DNA from: Linnemannia hyalina
Taxonomy: Eukaryota; Mortierellomycota; Mortierellomycetes; Mortierellales; Mortierellaceae
DNA length: 64,000 bases
Assembly: GCA_019671135.1 (NCBI GenBank)
Contig: JAHRHY010000019.1
Location: 434,001 to 498,000, forward strand
Direction of reading: 5' to 3'
Part shown: in pieces, positions 22,096 through 32,865 of the stretch
Numbering within the stretch: the stretch's first letter is position 1
How the letters are laid out: each line of letters starts with the position of its first letter
The notes under the pieces: generated by a model
What the model was told of the DNA's origin: nothing
What the model saw: the letters and a program-made list of their open reading frames with translations, nothing else
The model's database searches: none
Made by a program: the position numbers and the translations under genes

Positions 22096-23595
22096 CTAGT
22101 TCTGTCGAGCAGCACCAGCTTCCTGAGGGTATCCGTTCCGACTAACAGAGGTAGCAGAACCAGCTGTGTGGGGTGGTGGTGATGCTCCTCCCGTGGTCGA
22201 TGTGGCTGCTGCTGCTGCTGCTGCTGCTCCGGCTCCTGTGGATGTGGGTGGGGTCTGGTAGGCAGCTTGATACTGCATGTATTGCTGGAATTGGTCGTGG
22301 GAGACGGCTTGGTAAAACTGGGGATCAATCGCCTATTATATTTTGCAATGCGGAGGTAATACACATCCAGTAAGTTAGCCAATTGACGTAAGTTGCGGGT
22401 TAAGGAATTGAGAATGTCAAGTTCCCGACAATGCCTTACATGAGGATATCCTGGCAATCCTCCGGCTGGCTGCTGGTAGTACTGTGCATAGGGCTGCTGC
22501 TGTTGGTCGTCATACGCCTCGGCCTATTATATCGCACCCAAAAACAAGAAAAGATCTGTCAGTGCTCCAAGGTCTTGTCGAACGGCAGTTAACGCATCAT
22601 AGCCAATTCCTCAACAACAACGCTCAATTTGCTCCCAGGCAGACCCGTTCCTGTAGTTCTTACCTCGGGTGCAACATCCTCGCGGGTAGACGACTTTTTG
22701 TGGGAGGGCTTGGGTGGCTCCTCGCGGGGCACAATATCGATCAAGAAATCGAACTGGTCCGACCGAGAGACGGCATTGGCCACATCGCTCCTTTGCAGGG
22801 TTCTCCGTTTGTTCTCTTCCGCATGCAGCCATGCCCGTCGAGTGATCTCGCAAATGAAAATTTCACAACTAGAAAAACGTTGAAAAAGAGAGAGATACAG
22901 TACGAGTCTTTAGTGCGAGTGAGTTAAGGCAATTGGACAGGGTCAGCTCTGAGGGTATTTGTAACCGAAGGCTCAAGAGACGGGCAAGGGAGAGAAGAAG
23001 CAAGAATGAGATGCCGAAGGTGGAGTAAAACGTACGCTTTGGAGAATAGGATGGGGGCCTCTGCAGAAATCATCTATTTGTGATATCGTTATTGTAATTG
23101 GCCAATGGTGGAAGGATAAAGTAATCAACAAGGTTAGAAGGCAATTGGCTATTTTTTCATGTTGTCCATGTGCATGAAAGAAAAGAAGATTGTCCATTTC
23201 ATATTAAGAGCAGCAAGCAAAACAAGAATCCTGCATGAAAAATACATATGTGAGGAGTCCATGCATTATCTGTCTCTCCTATCTCTCTGTCTGGGAAACA
23301 GCTTCTGTACCTTAACCTCTGGATCCGACTTCATGACCTTCTTGATACGAGCCAACGGGAGTGGATGGTTCTTAAAGTCGGAATCGTATTGCTCAGCAGC
23401 AACAATCTGCTCCTCCCAGAAGTCCTGGGCGAACTGTTGTTGCTGTCTGTGGAGAGTTGTGTTGGCTGCTCCTGTTGTTGCCGCTGCTGTTGCTGGGACA
23501 CTGTCGGCTGTGTCTGCGGCTTCGTTGTTAAGATTTGACCGGGAGGAACTGGAGGCCTGGGCGGCGGCAGCTTGCTGGTGGTAAGTGTCGTACAT
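22096..23595 (-). CDS. HAP5: CCAAT-binding factor subunit NF-YC / Hap5
   Basis: Histone-fold subunit that pairs with NF-YB/Hap3 and then recruits NF-YA/Hap2 to bind CCAAT promoters. Exons (minus): 23595-23311, 23073-23036, 22868-22664, 22523-22440, 22332-22096; 282 residues. The core runs from about residue 75: [19 protein letters not shown], then [12 protein letters not shown] (38-nt exon), then [33 protein letters not shown] and [14 protein letters not shown], matching NF-YC helices a1 to aC. Flanks are low-complexity: an Ala/Gln/Ser-rich N-terminus and a Gln/Tyr-rich tail with seven alanines. The FWEEQ block ahead of the core is also typical. Upstream DNA has CCAAT boxes, so autoregulation is possible. 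Confidence 0.96.
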
Positions 23596-23900
23596 TGCAG
23601 CTCTCTGTGCTGTGTGTTGTACGTAAGTGATGTTGTTGTTGTTGCTGTTGCTGATTTGATTGGTGTGATTAGGGATGACTACAGTAGCGCTAAAGAAGCG
23701 AGTCTGTGGTTGTCGTTGTTTATTCCGTTTGGTAAGTGCGACTTGTCCTGATGAGTGTGTGCGGTGTAAGAGAGTAAAAAGATGGAGGAGCAGAGGAGGG
23801 GGTTGGGAGAGGGAAAGTGCTTATGTGAGTGTGCCTGAGAATAAGAAAACCTCTCAGCCTAAAAAGGGACGGTTTTTCTTTCTGCTACATCCGCAAATCG

Positions 23901-23948
23901 ATTGGTTGATTAGAAACGTGTTCGAAGCAGCAGAGAACAGCAGCCAAT
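23901..23948. promoter_or_regulatory. Two CCAAT boxes upstream of HAP5
   Basis: ATTGG at 23901-23905 (reads CAACCAATCG on the minus strand, a good fit to the NF-Y consensus) and CCAAT at 23944-23948 (CAGCCAATTC). They are about 306 and 350 bp upstream of the HAP5 ATG, and about 435-480 bp upstream of the divergent CsbD-like gene, so they could serve either. Confidence 0.4.
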
Positions 23949-24292
23949 TCACTGGCTGACTATGTGGTCGGACTTTTCACTCTCAATTAGATGTTGACGC
24001 CTTGGGCCTCTTAACCTGCCCCTTAACTATGTAATATAGAAACAAATGCTGCATGCATTTATGGATATGTGCGAACGCGCCACTAGGCCCTCAAAAAATG
24101 ACGAGATGATGATCATAGTATCACCTAAGCACCTAAGACGTGTCCTCATCCAAGCTGGGGAATAAAAAGACATATCGTCATTTTCGCGCATTTGCCTCAA
24201 AGAGAGGATAACTTTCTGTCTCATCATGTCTTCATGCCCAATGGCCAACACCAGCGCGAAAGAAAAAAAAAAGAAGTCAGAAAAAAATCACA

Positions 24293-24299
24293 TATAAAA
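24293..24299 (+). promoter_or_regulatory. TATA box of the CsbD-like gene
   Basis: TATAAAA, about 85-90 nt upstream of the ATG at 24383, consistent with a strongly inducible promoter. Confidence 0.5.
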
Positions 24300-24382
24300 G
24301 TAAGCCAAGGAGTGGTTGATACAACCACACTTTCTTCAACAATCCACCCTTCCCCAACACACCAACAACACTCACAAAAAAA

Positions 24383-24667
24383 ATGTCCGGAAAAATCGCA
24401 AACACCGTCAAATCCGCCCTCGGAGGCGCCAAGAAGACTGTCGGCTCCGTACTGGGCAACGAAACCATGCAGGCCTCAGGCAAGATCCAACAAGCCGAAG
24501 CCCATGCCGCCAACTTGACCGCCCGCGCCGAGCAACAAGCCAAGGGCGTCGCACACAGCGCCAAAGGGGCTGCTGAAAAGACTGTCGGTGCCGCTACTGG
24601 CAACAAATCCATGGAGGCTGAGGGGCATGTTAACTCTGCTCGTGGGGCAGCTGAGCGCAAAGCTTAG
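24383..24667 (+). CDS. CsbD/Hmp1-like small stress protein
   Basis: Intronless, 94 residues. The sequence is Ala/Gly/Lys-rich with two copies of a CsbD-like block: KSALGGAKKTVGSVLGNETM-ASGK and KGAAEKTVGAATGNKSMEAEG. This internal repeat is characteristic of the CsbD family; the fungal member from Ustilago is known as Hmp1, a mismatch and cruciform DNA recognition protein. Other members are abundant stress-induced proteins of unclear activity. There is no signal peptide or membrane segment. A TATA box and a CCCCTT core upstream fit stress induction. DNA binding here is inferred from the family name only. Confidence 0.85.
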   Translation: MSGKIANTVKSALGGAKKTVGSVLGNETMQASGKIQQAEAHAANLTARAEQQAKGVAHSAKGAAEKTVGAATGNKSMEAEGHVNSARGAAERKA

Positions 24668-25127
24668 ACAACAGATGGAGAGAACATTAGAGTAATCCTC
24701 CCCCACATCTTTTCTTTTATCTTTGACCCATTCACTTGTACATAAACGACCATGTTCATATCACGAAGAAGAAAGACCTGTTGATCGAGAATGCGGGCGT
24801 TTATTGCTGGGGTATATTCTCTTTTGTCAAGGTATTTTGGATAGTGGTGTAACAATTAACTGTAGAAGAAGAAAAGAAAACCGGCCTCGAAGCAAGAAAG
24901 AGAGCATCAACGGACGCATTCACAAGAACAAAGAACAAAGAACAAAGAAAGTGATAATAATGCCTTTGGGTATCAAAGTTATACGTTTGTATGTTGTGTT
25001 GAAGTGAGAAGTATGTGCGCGTTGTTTTAGTGGCCCAAGACATTAGTGCTCCTCTCTGTTCTGGTAGATAATGGATTTTGTTGTATTGACGATTGTTGGA
25101 CAGCAATTAAAGAGAGGAGGATGAAAA
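24668..25127. other. Convergent 3' region, CsbD-like and CBM48 genes
   Basis: 460 bp of A-rich sequence between two convergent stop codons. A short repeat of 'acaaagaacaaagaacaaag' type sits near 24927-24950. No coding potential seen. Confidence 0.5.
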
Positions 25128-26554
25128 CTAGGCGTCGAAAGCAGGCAAGACGTTATTAAGGTTGCCGATGTTATCGTACTCGGTTGGGAACTCGTCTGAG
25201 CACCTCCATTGACCATCCACGATGAACTTGAACAACTATCAGATCAGAAAAAAGAGAAAACTGGTCAAAAGGAGTGTTCTCGTTGGATCGGGTGGATCAT
25301 AGCGCATGGAAAGGAAAAGTGCTTACATTCTTTTGAGAACGATCGAGATCGATAGCGACCTTAGACTGGTCCGGGTTGCCCTGGACCTTCTTCAAGACGA
25401 TCGATTCTGTGAATGACAACGAGGAGGAGTTGGAAAAAAAAAAGGATGGTTAGCATGAACAAGGTTTTTCTTGACTTTTCAGATGGCGATTGTTTATCTT
25501 TTGCTACCCATCCCATTGTTCGGAAATAATAGGTCGAAGGGCATGAACAGCCAAAGGAAGAAAAAAAGGAATGGGGAAGATTGGAGTTCGACGTGTAGCC
25601 TTCTCATCCGCCTTATATTGCAAAGGACAGGGACGTAAAAATAGAAAGAGAAAATCCTAATCCTTCCTTAGCTGCCTTCGATTCGAAACCACAGCGATTC
25701 TGAATTATCCCCATACACACGAGCACCAACCCTCGGGTCAAAATAAACAAGGGCAAACGTAGACAGAGAGAGAGAGGAAGGGATGGCTAACGCGTTCGTT
25801 GCAGGATCGACAAGACAATGTTCTTGTTTCGCCATTTGTTGATTCCTTACCTCCCCAGTTGTCAAATGTGCCGGTGATCTTGACGACATCACCACCGTTC
25901 TTCCATAGGAACTAGTTAAAGGATACAACGAAAACAAGCAAAAACACAAAGTAAGTTATGCGTAGTTGACAAGGTGAGGCAATTGGGTCGCGCAACGCCT
26001 TTCCCTCTCTACTTCACACCCATAGACAATCCTCGATCGGTAGTTTTCGAAATCTAGGAGAGGGTAGGAATGGAGGGGAATAAGTAAACAAACAAACAGG
26101 ATGAGCTTACAGTGTGAGCAACGAGAGCGCGTTTTGGGTGCTGAGGAAGAGTAACGGGCGTGGGTTCTGCGAGGATGTTTCTGGCAATGGGAGAGGCGTC
26201 CTTGGCAGGGGTCTTTTCCTCGGAAAGACCCAATGATTCGACGGTAGGAGTGATTGAACTCGATGCCTCTTGCTGCTGCTTGACATTGGCGACAGGGGTG
26301 GAGGGGACAGGTTCGGTGGCAGCAGCAACGGGAGCAGAAGGGCTAGTGGCAGCAGATGCAGCAGCCTTGGCAGCCTTGGACTTTTTCTTCTTTTGGTTCT
26401 TTGAGAGAGGAGTCGAATGGGCCTCGGCAGGAGTGCTCATGCCAGCAGATGAAGGGGAGGGTCTGGCGACAGAGCCAGCAGGTGAAGCTGCAGGGGTGAC
26501 GGTGGCGATCTTTTGTCCGTTACCAATGGCGGCGGCTTTAGGGGTGGTGGGCAT
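25128..26554 (-). CDS. CBM48 (AMPK-beta-type glycogen-binding) protein
   Basis: Exons (minus): 26554-26111, 25911-25851, 25406-25327, 25235-25128; 230 residues. The first 148 residues are disordered (Ala, Pro, Ser, Thr) with a basic run KNQKKKKSKAAKAAA near 82-96. The C-terminal 80 residues form a CBM48/E-set domain: FLWKNGGDVVKITGTFDNWG, ESIVLKKV, then LFKFIVDGQWRCSDEFPTEYD. The tryptophans and the GTFDNW/FKF-VDG pattern match the glycogen-binding module of AMPK beta and of yeast Mdg1/Crp1. Unlike Mdg1/Crp1 the module is at the C-terminus. No kinase-binding C-terminal AMPK-beta domain is present. An acceptor (cgcag/ATATCGACATG) just before the start suggests a 5'-leader intron. Function beyond glucan or protein binding is unknown. 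Confidence 0.85.
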
Positions 26555-29500
26555 GTCGATATCTGCGAGTGAAAAGATCGATGAAGTAGGCGATGGGGGT
26601 CCGATTGCTTCTGAAGTCTTTGTTGATGCTGTTGCTATTGTCGTGCTGATGAAGGCGGGAGTGAGCTGTTGAGGTCTTTTTTCCGGGATGTGGGAGAAGA
26701 AAGAAGTGGGAGGAAGAGTGGAGAGAGGAGTAGAGGAAGGTTGTTGGGTGGAGGAGAGGAGGTGAAAGAAGCGGATGGAGTGACAAGCCAGCATTCGTGA
26801 TAATGATGTAGTAGACTGGTGAAACCTTTTTTCTTCCTTGCGCGAATGAATGGGACTGTGGTTCAAAGACAAAGACAATGAAGCCAGACAAGATAGTGAG
26901 AGATAAGAAATGAAGAGAGCCGAAGGTGTAAGGTTGAACCAAATGGAGAACTATACGCGATAGCAAGACTGAAAAAAAGAAGCCGGTGGCGAATAGGAAA
27001 CCTGCGAGGTTAAGTTGGTAGTTTGGGTGCTCTTGATAGATAGATAGAGATATTGAAGGCGTAGCAACCAAAAAGTGTTAAAGTCGCGTATTTGAAGGAG
27101 GAATTATGAACGCTGGTTCCTTGACAGAGGTGGGGAAGACGAGAGGGTGAAAGTGAAAGTGAAGAAGACGACGAAAAGCAGAAAGAAAAATATATAAAAA
27201 AAGATGTAAGAAGGACAATAATGAGAAATATATCGAAGGAAAAGAGGGGATAGTAAGGAGCAATTGACGGGTGGGGATGGGCATCAGGAAAAACAAGAAG
27301 GGTGTGGATGACGGGCATTATCTGATACGACAAGCGAGAGATGAAAAGGGAGGGGTAGGAAAGAGAGTGAGGGAGAGAGGGAGAGAGGAAGTGGTCTCTA
27401 TTCAAGCCAAGAAGAATGGGGAAAGGGGGGAAACATCATCATGGTCATCGACCGACCCTTGGTCACGCTCATCCTGGGAGGAAGGGAATACTCTCTTTCA
27501 ATCCATTACAACATACACATATATCATAACAAACAACGACTGGAGAAGGGGAGAATGGGGACGAGAGAGAAGGATGGGGGATTGAGAAAGACGACAAGAC
27601 GATTACTGCGAAGACACGTAATTGACAATGAATAGAAAGAAAAAAGGATCAAGTGGTTATTCCAAGTGTGTGACATATTGATGGTGGGATGCAATGTTTT
27701 ATTCTGCATTTTGCGTTTCTCCCTTAGGCCCTTTGATGTAGCGTATTCGCTTGCTTCGGTTCACTGTCGGTGTGGATGACATACTGACAATCGACGACTC
27801 TCTTTTTTTGTGCTTTGGTGGACAATGGAAGCCGACAACATTGGTGGTTTCCTCTTCTTGACACGACGCTGAGTAGCCCCTGTGTTCCCCTGTGTATTCA
27901 AATTGGTTCAGCACTGTCGAAAAGGAAACAGATAGAGCTGCGGCTGACATCAATGGCTTGATGTTGAGAAGACACTTTTCTTGCTTTCGGCAATTTCCGT
28001 TAGGCGAGAATGCATCGTTACTTTTTATTCCAAGAGAAGTCGCCTCCCCACACTCACTCGCCCATACACAAAACATATCGATATTATCCATGCATGCATG
28101 CAATAAAGCAAGTAGAGTTCCAAATGCAATATTGCATTCGCAACACGCACGCCACATGTCCCACGTTACCAAAGAAATAAACACGGCATATAAGAAGGAA
28201 CATCGTTCGCTGAAGCAAAGAAAAGGGCGGTCTATCCTAATCCGGGTCAGATTGAGGTACCGACAGGGAGAGGCGCCCAATGCTCATTCCTACCCTTCTT
28301 TTCATTGCTATTGTCTTTTGTGAGTGAGTGAGTGTGCATGTTTGTGTTCTGTGTTTCCCTGAGTTTGGATTATGATTCGATGGCATTGCCATTTGAGTAC
28401 ACCCGCCTATCCAGGGTCAAGTGCGATCTGTACTTGCCTTGTCCTAGTACCCATAGCCAGCAGTTCGGTCGAATAAGTATTCTTCTCTTGGTCTTCTGTG
28501 AGGGTTTGCATTTGTTTCGAAACCCGAGGGTCTAGGTTTGGAGTTGTTGGAGAGGAAGTGGGAGAGAGAGAAAGAGTTGAAGGTCTTAGCAGGATTGGAC
28601 CGTGTGAGTTTTTGATGATCCGCCACATGCAAGACTGTGCCCCTGGTTGTTGTTGTCGATCTGCTCTTTATGAAAGAAGGTGCTCTTTGGGAGTCGAGAG
28701 GGAGGTTGAAGGGAACATTTTACTTCTTATGAATGATGGAGCCAGGCTGGTAGCTTACTAGCTGGCCGTTTGAGGGGAACTGAAGATGAGACTCGCATCT
28801 GGTTCCTTGTTAGGTATGTTCACCTCTTTTCTCCGTCTGGGGTTGTTAAATGAAAATGAAGTAGAAGAGAACTCAGTCCAGGGTGCTGTCAGGAGAGTCG
28901 AGTCCGAGGAGGGTGCGAAGTTGCGAAGGTGTGTTTGAAATCCTGTTCGTAAGAAAATAAAAAAGAAGAGGGTTCGAGTGTGTTGAGCGTGGGAGCGAGT
29001 GGTGTTTTGAAGAAAGTTGTATGCGCCAGAGAGAGAGAAGATGCAAAGGAATGGAAATAGAAAAACGCCAACAAGCATAAGGAGGAGGAGGAAGAAAGAA
29101 GACGAGGAAAGTGTGCATGTTGAGTGCATACAAATCCTCACCGTCAGTCGTGTCCCGTCATCGTCATGTTTTGTGTTCTGAGAGAGAGAGAGACTAGTGA
29201 TATTTGATGCTGGAGAGAGTAGTGATATCTGATGATGGGAGAGAGAAGTGATATCTGATGATGAGAGAGAGAAGTGATATCTGATGATGGGAGAGAGTAG
29301 TGATATCTGATGGATAATTATGGCATCCTCTTTCCCATTCATCGCCACCATTTCAAATTTGTTTGTGTGAACACTTCTTATTTGCGCATATCATGCCCCC
29401 TCTTGTTCCACCCCCAGCCCCTGACTTTTTCATCTCTTTTCGTTTTCTGTCTTTATTTTCTGTTTGAACTACTTACAGCAGCCAGAAAGAAGAAGAGCGA

Positions 29501-31276
29501 AAAAAGGCTTTGCAGACTCGTCAGACGAGCTGCTACTTTAACTGGTTCCGTAGAGTACATACGGTGGCACTGTCTTGCAAGGATGAACAGCCGACTCCCG
29601 CCCTGTCTGTCTGTCTGTCAATCTGTTTCCAAAGCCCAAGGAAATAACAATAAACAACGCCAATATAACAGCACAACAACACAACCGATTGACTCTGGCT
29701 CGATTGACTCTTCATTCTCACCTGTGCTCTCACATACACTCAAACACTCCGTCTTTGTCTCTCTTTCTTCCTTCCTTTCTTCCTCTTTGTCTTCCTCCCT
29801 TCTCTTCACTCCCCCTCCCCCTTCACTCTCCCTTCTCTCCTCCTCCTCCTCCTCCTCCCCTTCAGCCTCTAATCAACAAGCCTCCTCCTCCTCTGACTCT
29901 CTTCATTCCCTTCACTCTCCACTCTTCGCATCCTCACTCTCGCACCTCAATCACCCTTCTCCACCCGTCTTGATCCGACTCTCGTCTCATTCTTTACGCC
30001 ACCTCTTCACTCTCTCTCTTTTGTTCTCCCAATCAGAAAATTCCTACCTCGACTATCAAGTCTGCTGCGGTGTCTACGTGGACCTTGATGGCAGTGAACA
30101 TGGTAAACAACAACAACACTTGGACACACTCACTCAGGAAGCAACCACACTTTCAACACTTCTTCAAACGTCGCACTCTCGGTCAAGGAACACCTTCAGC
30201 TAATCGGCCTCTTCCTCCTACTTCTTTGTCGTTTGCTGCTCTCAACTTGTCAATCACACCCTTCTTAGCCGGACAGCTGCGGGTCACCTACTGAAGTCGA
30301 CTCCCTCCTTACTCATTTCGCACCTTCTCCCCAATTCGATGTAAGTTGGGACAAACATACTTTACCTTTCAGCCTGCCTCCGACGCCGATCACACACCGC
30401 CCTGTGATCTTTCTCTTTTCTGTCCGTTCGTTGTTTTTTCACTCGTGACCCCGTCGCCTTTTGTTGTTGTTATTTTTCGTTGTCGCTGTTACTTGTTTCT
30501 GGTGCTTCTGGTGTTGTTTACAACGGCCGTTTAGAAAAAGAGACTTCAGTGGACTCAACATCGCAGACCCTTCTCTGCCTCTTGTCGTCGTCGTCTCTTT
30601 TTTTTTGAGCGCCCTTTGCTCAAAACCAACTCCTTTATCCATGCGACCGTTTCTTTGTCCCCTTTGACGCCTAGACTGGTGAATCTCAATAACGTCGCAT
30701 CATTTTTATCGTTTTACAGCCTGCTGACCCTTCTCTATCTTTCCACTCTTTTAATGTAGTTTACCTTCCTGTCGACACACGATGGAAAGGACCACCATGT
30801 AAGCAATTACTATCCAAGAATGCAAATACAGGAAAGAATTTGGCAAGGATATCGTCAGGATGGATATACGTGATGGAAAGCCCCATCTTGTACCCAGGTT
30901 TACCAGGAATGAATATGCAGGAAGAAAAGTAGACTCGTATGGACATGGGCAGGACGAGTTCATGCAGGCAGCACTACCTCGTCCACCTCTATCACTCGTC
31001 AACTTGATTGTTCAAGGAACAAAAACAATGACTCGATATATTTGACCACTGCCATCAACCTACGCGTTCACGGAACAAAAGAACCTTCGAAGTTACTCTC
31101 GCCAACCTACATACTCAAGAAACAATGAAAAAAAAAAGACTTGAGATTGTCGACTACTGTCACTCATCGCCCTGCTTGTCTATGGAACAGTAGATAAATC
31201 GTCTACAGTCACTTACCAAGCTTTTGTTACTCGATAGGTGCCAGCCGCCATTTTTACTGCTGCCTTTTCTGACAAC
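26555..31276. other. Gene-poor interval between CBM48 and MYB genes
   Basis: About 4.7 kb between divergent start codons. Frames of up to 297 codons (29310-30203) are low-complexity Ser/Pro/Leu translations of C/T-rich DNA and carry no domain. The half nearest MYB (about 29.4-31.2 kb) is pyrimidine-rich with several donor/acceptor-like sites, including tcgatag/GTGCC at 31237, and is probably promoter plus spliced 5' leader. A 26-bp repeat lies at 29189-29313. A non-coding RNA cannot be excluded by eye. Confidence 0.5.
29189..29313. repeat. 26-bp tandem repeat, about 4.8 copies
   Basis: Unit of the type agagagtagtgatatctgat plus gatggg, repeated with single-base changes; the first copy is 25 bp and more diverged (tatttgatgctgg). 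Confidence 0.9.
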
Positions 31277-32834
31277 ATGCCCTCACTCGGACTCACCGGC
31301 GATGCAAACATGGACGAGCTCTTGGGAACGGGAGATCAGCTGACGCCTAGAAAGAGAGATCGCGGCGAACGGATTGTCTGGACACCCGAAGAAGACGAGT
31401 TTTTGCGCGCCGCCGTCCAGACATACGGAGACAAGACCGAAAAGTGGGCCAAAATCGCCGCCTGTGTGCCGGGCAGGACTAACAAAAACTGTCGAAAACG
31501 CTGGTTCCATTCGCTCGACCCCAGTCTGAAAAAGGGCCCATGGACAGAGGAGGAGGATCACTTGCTCAGGACAGGCGTTCAAAAGTTCAAGGGTCAATGG
31601 AGTAAAATCGCAGAGCGTATCCAGGGACGAACGGACGATCAGTGCGCAAAGCGGTGGCGCGAAGGTCTGGATCCCCACATCGACCGAGCCGCATGGACAC
31701 CCGAGGACGACGTTATTCTGCTGCAAAAGTTTGAAGAGTTTGGGAGCCAGTGGCAAAAGATCGCGCTCTCCTTCCCAGGACGACCAGGACTGCACTGTCG
31801 GAACCGGTGGCGTAAAATCCAGAGGGGCCTCAACCATATGAAGCGCACACACAAACGGCGGCGGAATCAATCAACTTCGCGACAAGACACAACCGAAACC
31901 CAACGACTGGAGGCACTCATGGATGCTGATGACGATGACTACCAATACACAAAGCGAGCAGGGAAGCAACGACATTCCTCTGACGACCGTCTCCACGACG
32001 GCCAGTTCGATGAAGATGATCGCGGTCTTGACGACAGCAACGATTCGGGGCACTCTGACCAGGACGACGACAGAGACGACACTGGCCCAGACGAGGATAA
32101 GCCCTACGGCTGTGCCATCCCCGACTGCACATTTTCCAGCTCGTCTCCATCGCTTCTGTTTTACCACTTCAAGGCCTCCCATCACGGAACAACAGTCTTG
32201 AAGCCCTTCAGATGCACCATGCCCGGTTGCGAGGAGCGGAAGCGATACAAAAACATCAACGGTCTTCAGTACCACGTCACCCACGCCAAGAACACTCCAG
32301 GACATTCAGGGCATGGTTCAGTAGGTCCTTATGATGGGCACCATTCAACATCCACGACTGACGCAATTACGGCAACAACCACGGCGACAAATTCACCATC
32401 CACATCCTCAGGTGTCCAGGTGCAGGCGCCTTCAGCGGACATCTTGACGCCTCAAGTGGAACTCCAAAACTTTTCCTTTATTCAACCGCAGCCTTCTTCC
32501 CTACCGACTCCACCCACTAATGCGGAGATGCAAACCATCGCTCCGCCACTCCTGAAGCAACAGCCGATTGTGTCCCTCCAGGCATTCAACATTCCACATA
32601 CCCCGGAGTCACTGGAAGACTCTGTCATGTCCTCAGCTCCTCTGGATGGGTCATTGACACAAACCCAAACCCAGGCCCATCTCCAACAACAGCTTCAACA
32701 GCTTCAACCCTCACTGCAACATCAGCTCCAATCACACCATCGACCTCAACTCCACCCACAGCTTCAGCCTCAGCCTCAGCCTCAGCTCCAACTCCAGCAA
32801 CGACAACAACAACAACAACAACAACAACATCATC

Positions 32835-32865
<31 letters not shown>

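Larger units (their letters stand above)
23596..24382. other. Divergent promoter HAP5 / CsbD-like gene
   Basis: 787 bp between divergent start codons. Contains two CCAAT boxes nearer HAP5, a CCCCTT stress-element-like core near 24019, and a TATA box nearer the CsbD-like gene. A TTG repeat (gttgttgttgttgctgttgctg) lies at 23630-23652. Confidence 0.5.

Noticed and set aside
27699..28280. 193-codon minus-strand open frame
   Set aside because: No recognisable domain, no splice partners and unremarkable codon use; treated as chance.
29310..30203. 297-codon plus-strand open frame
   Set aside because: Low-complexity Ser/Pro/Leu translation of C/T-rich DNA, with no domain; better explained as leader of the MYB gene.
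31238..31276. Upstream extension of the MYB frame
   Set aside because: The frame opens with GTG at 31238 right after a splice-acceptor-like tag; the first ATG is at 31277.
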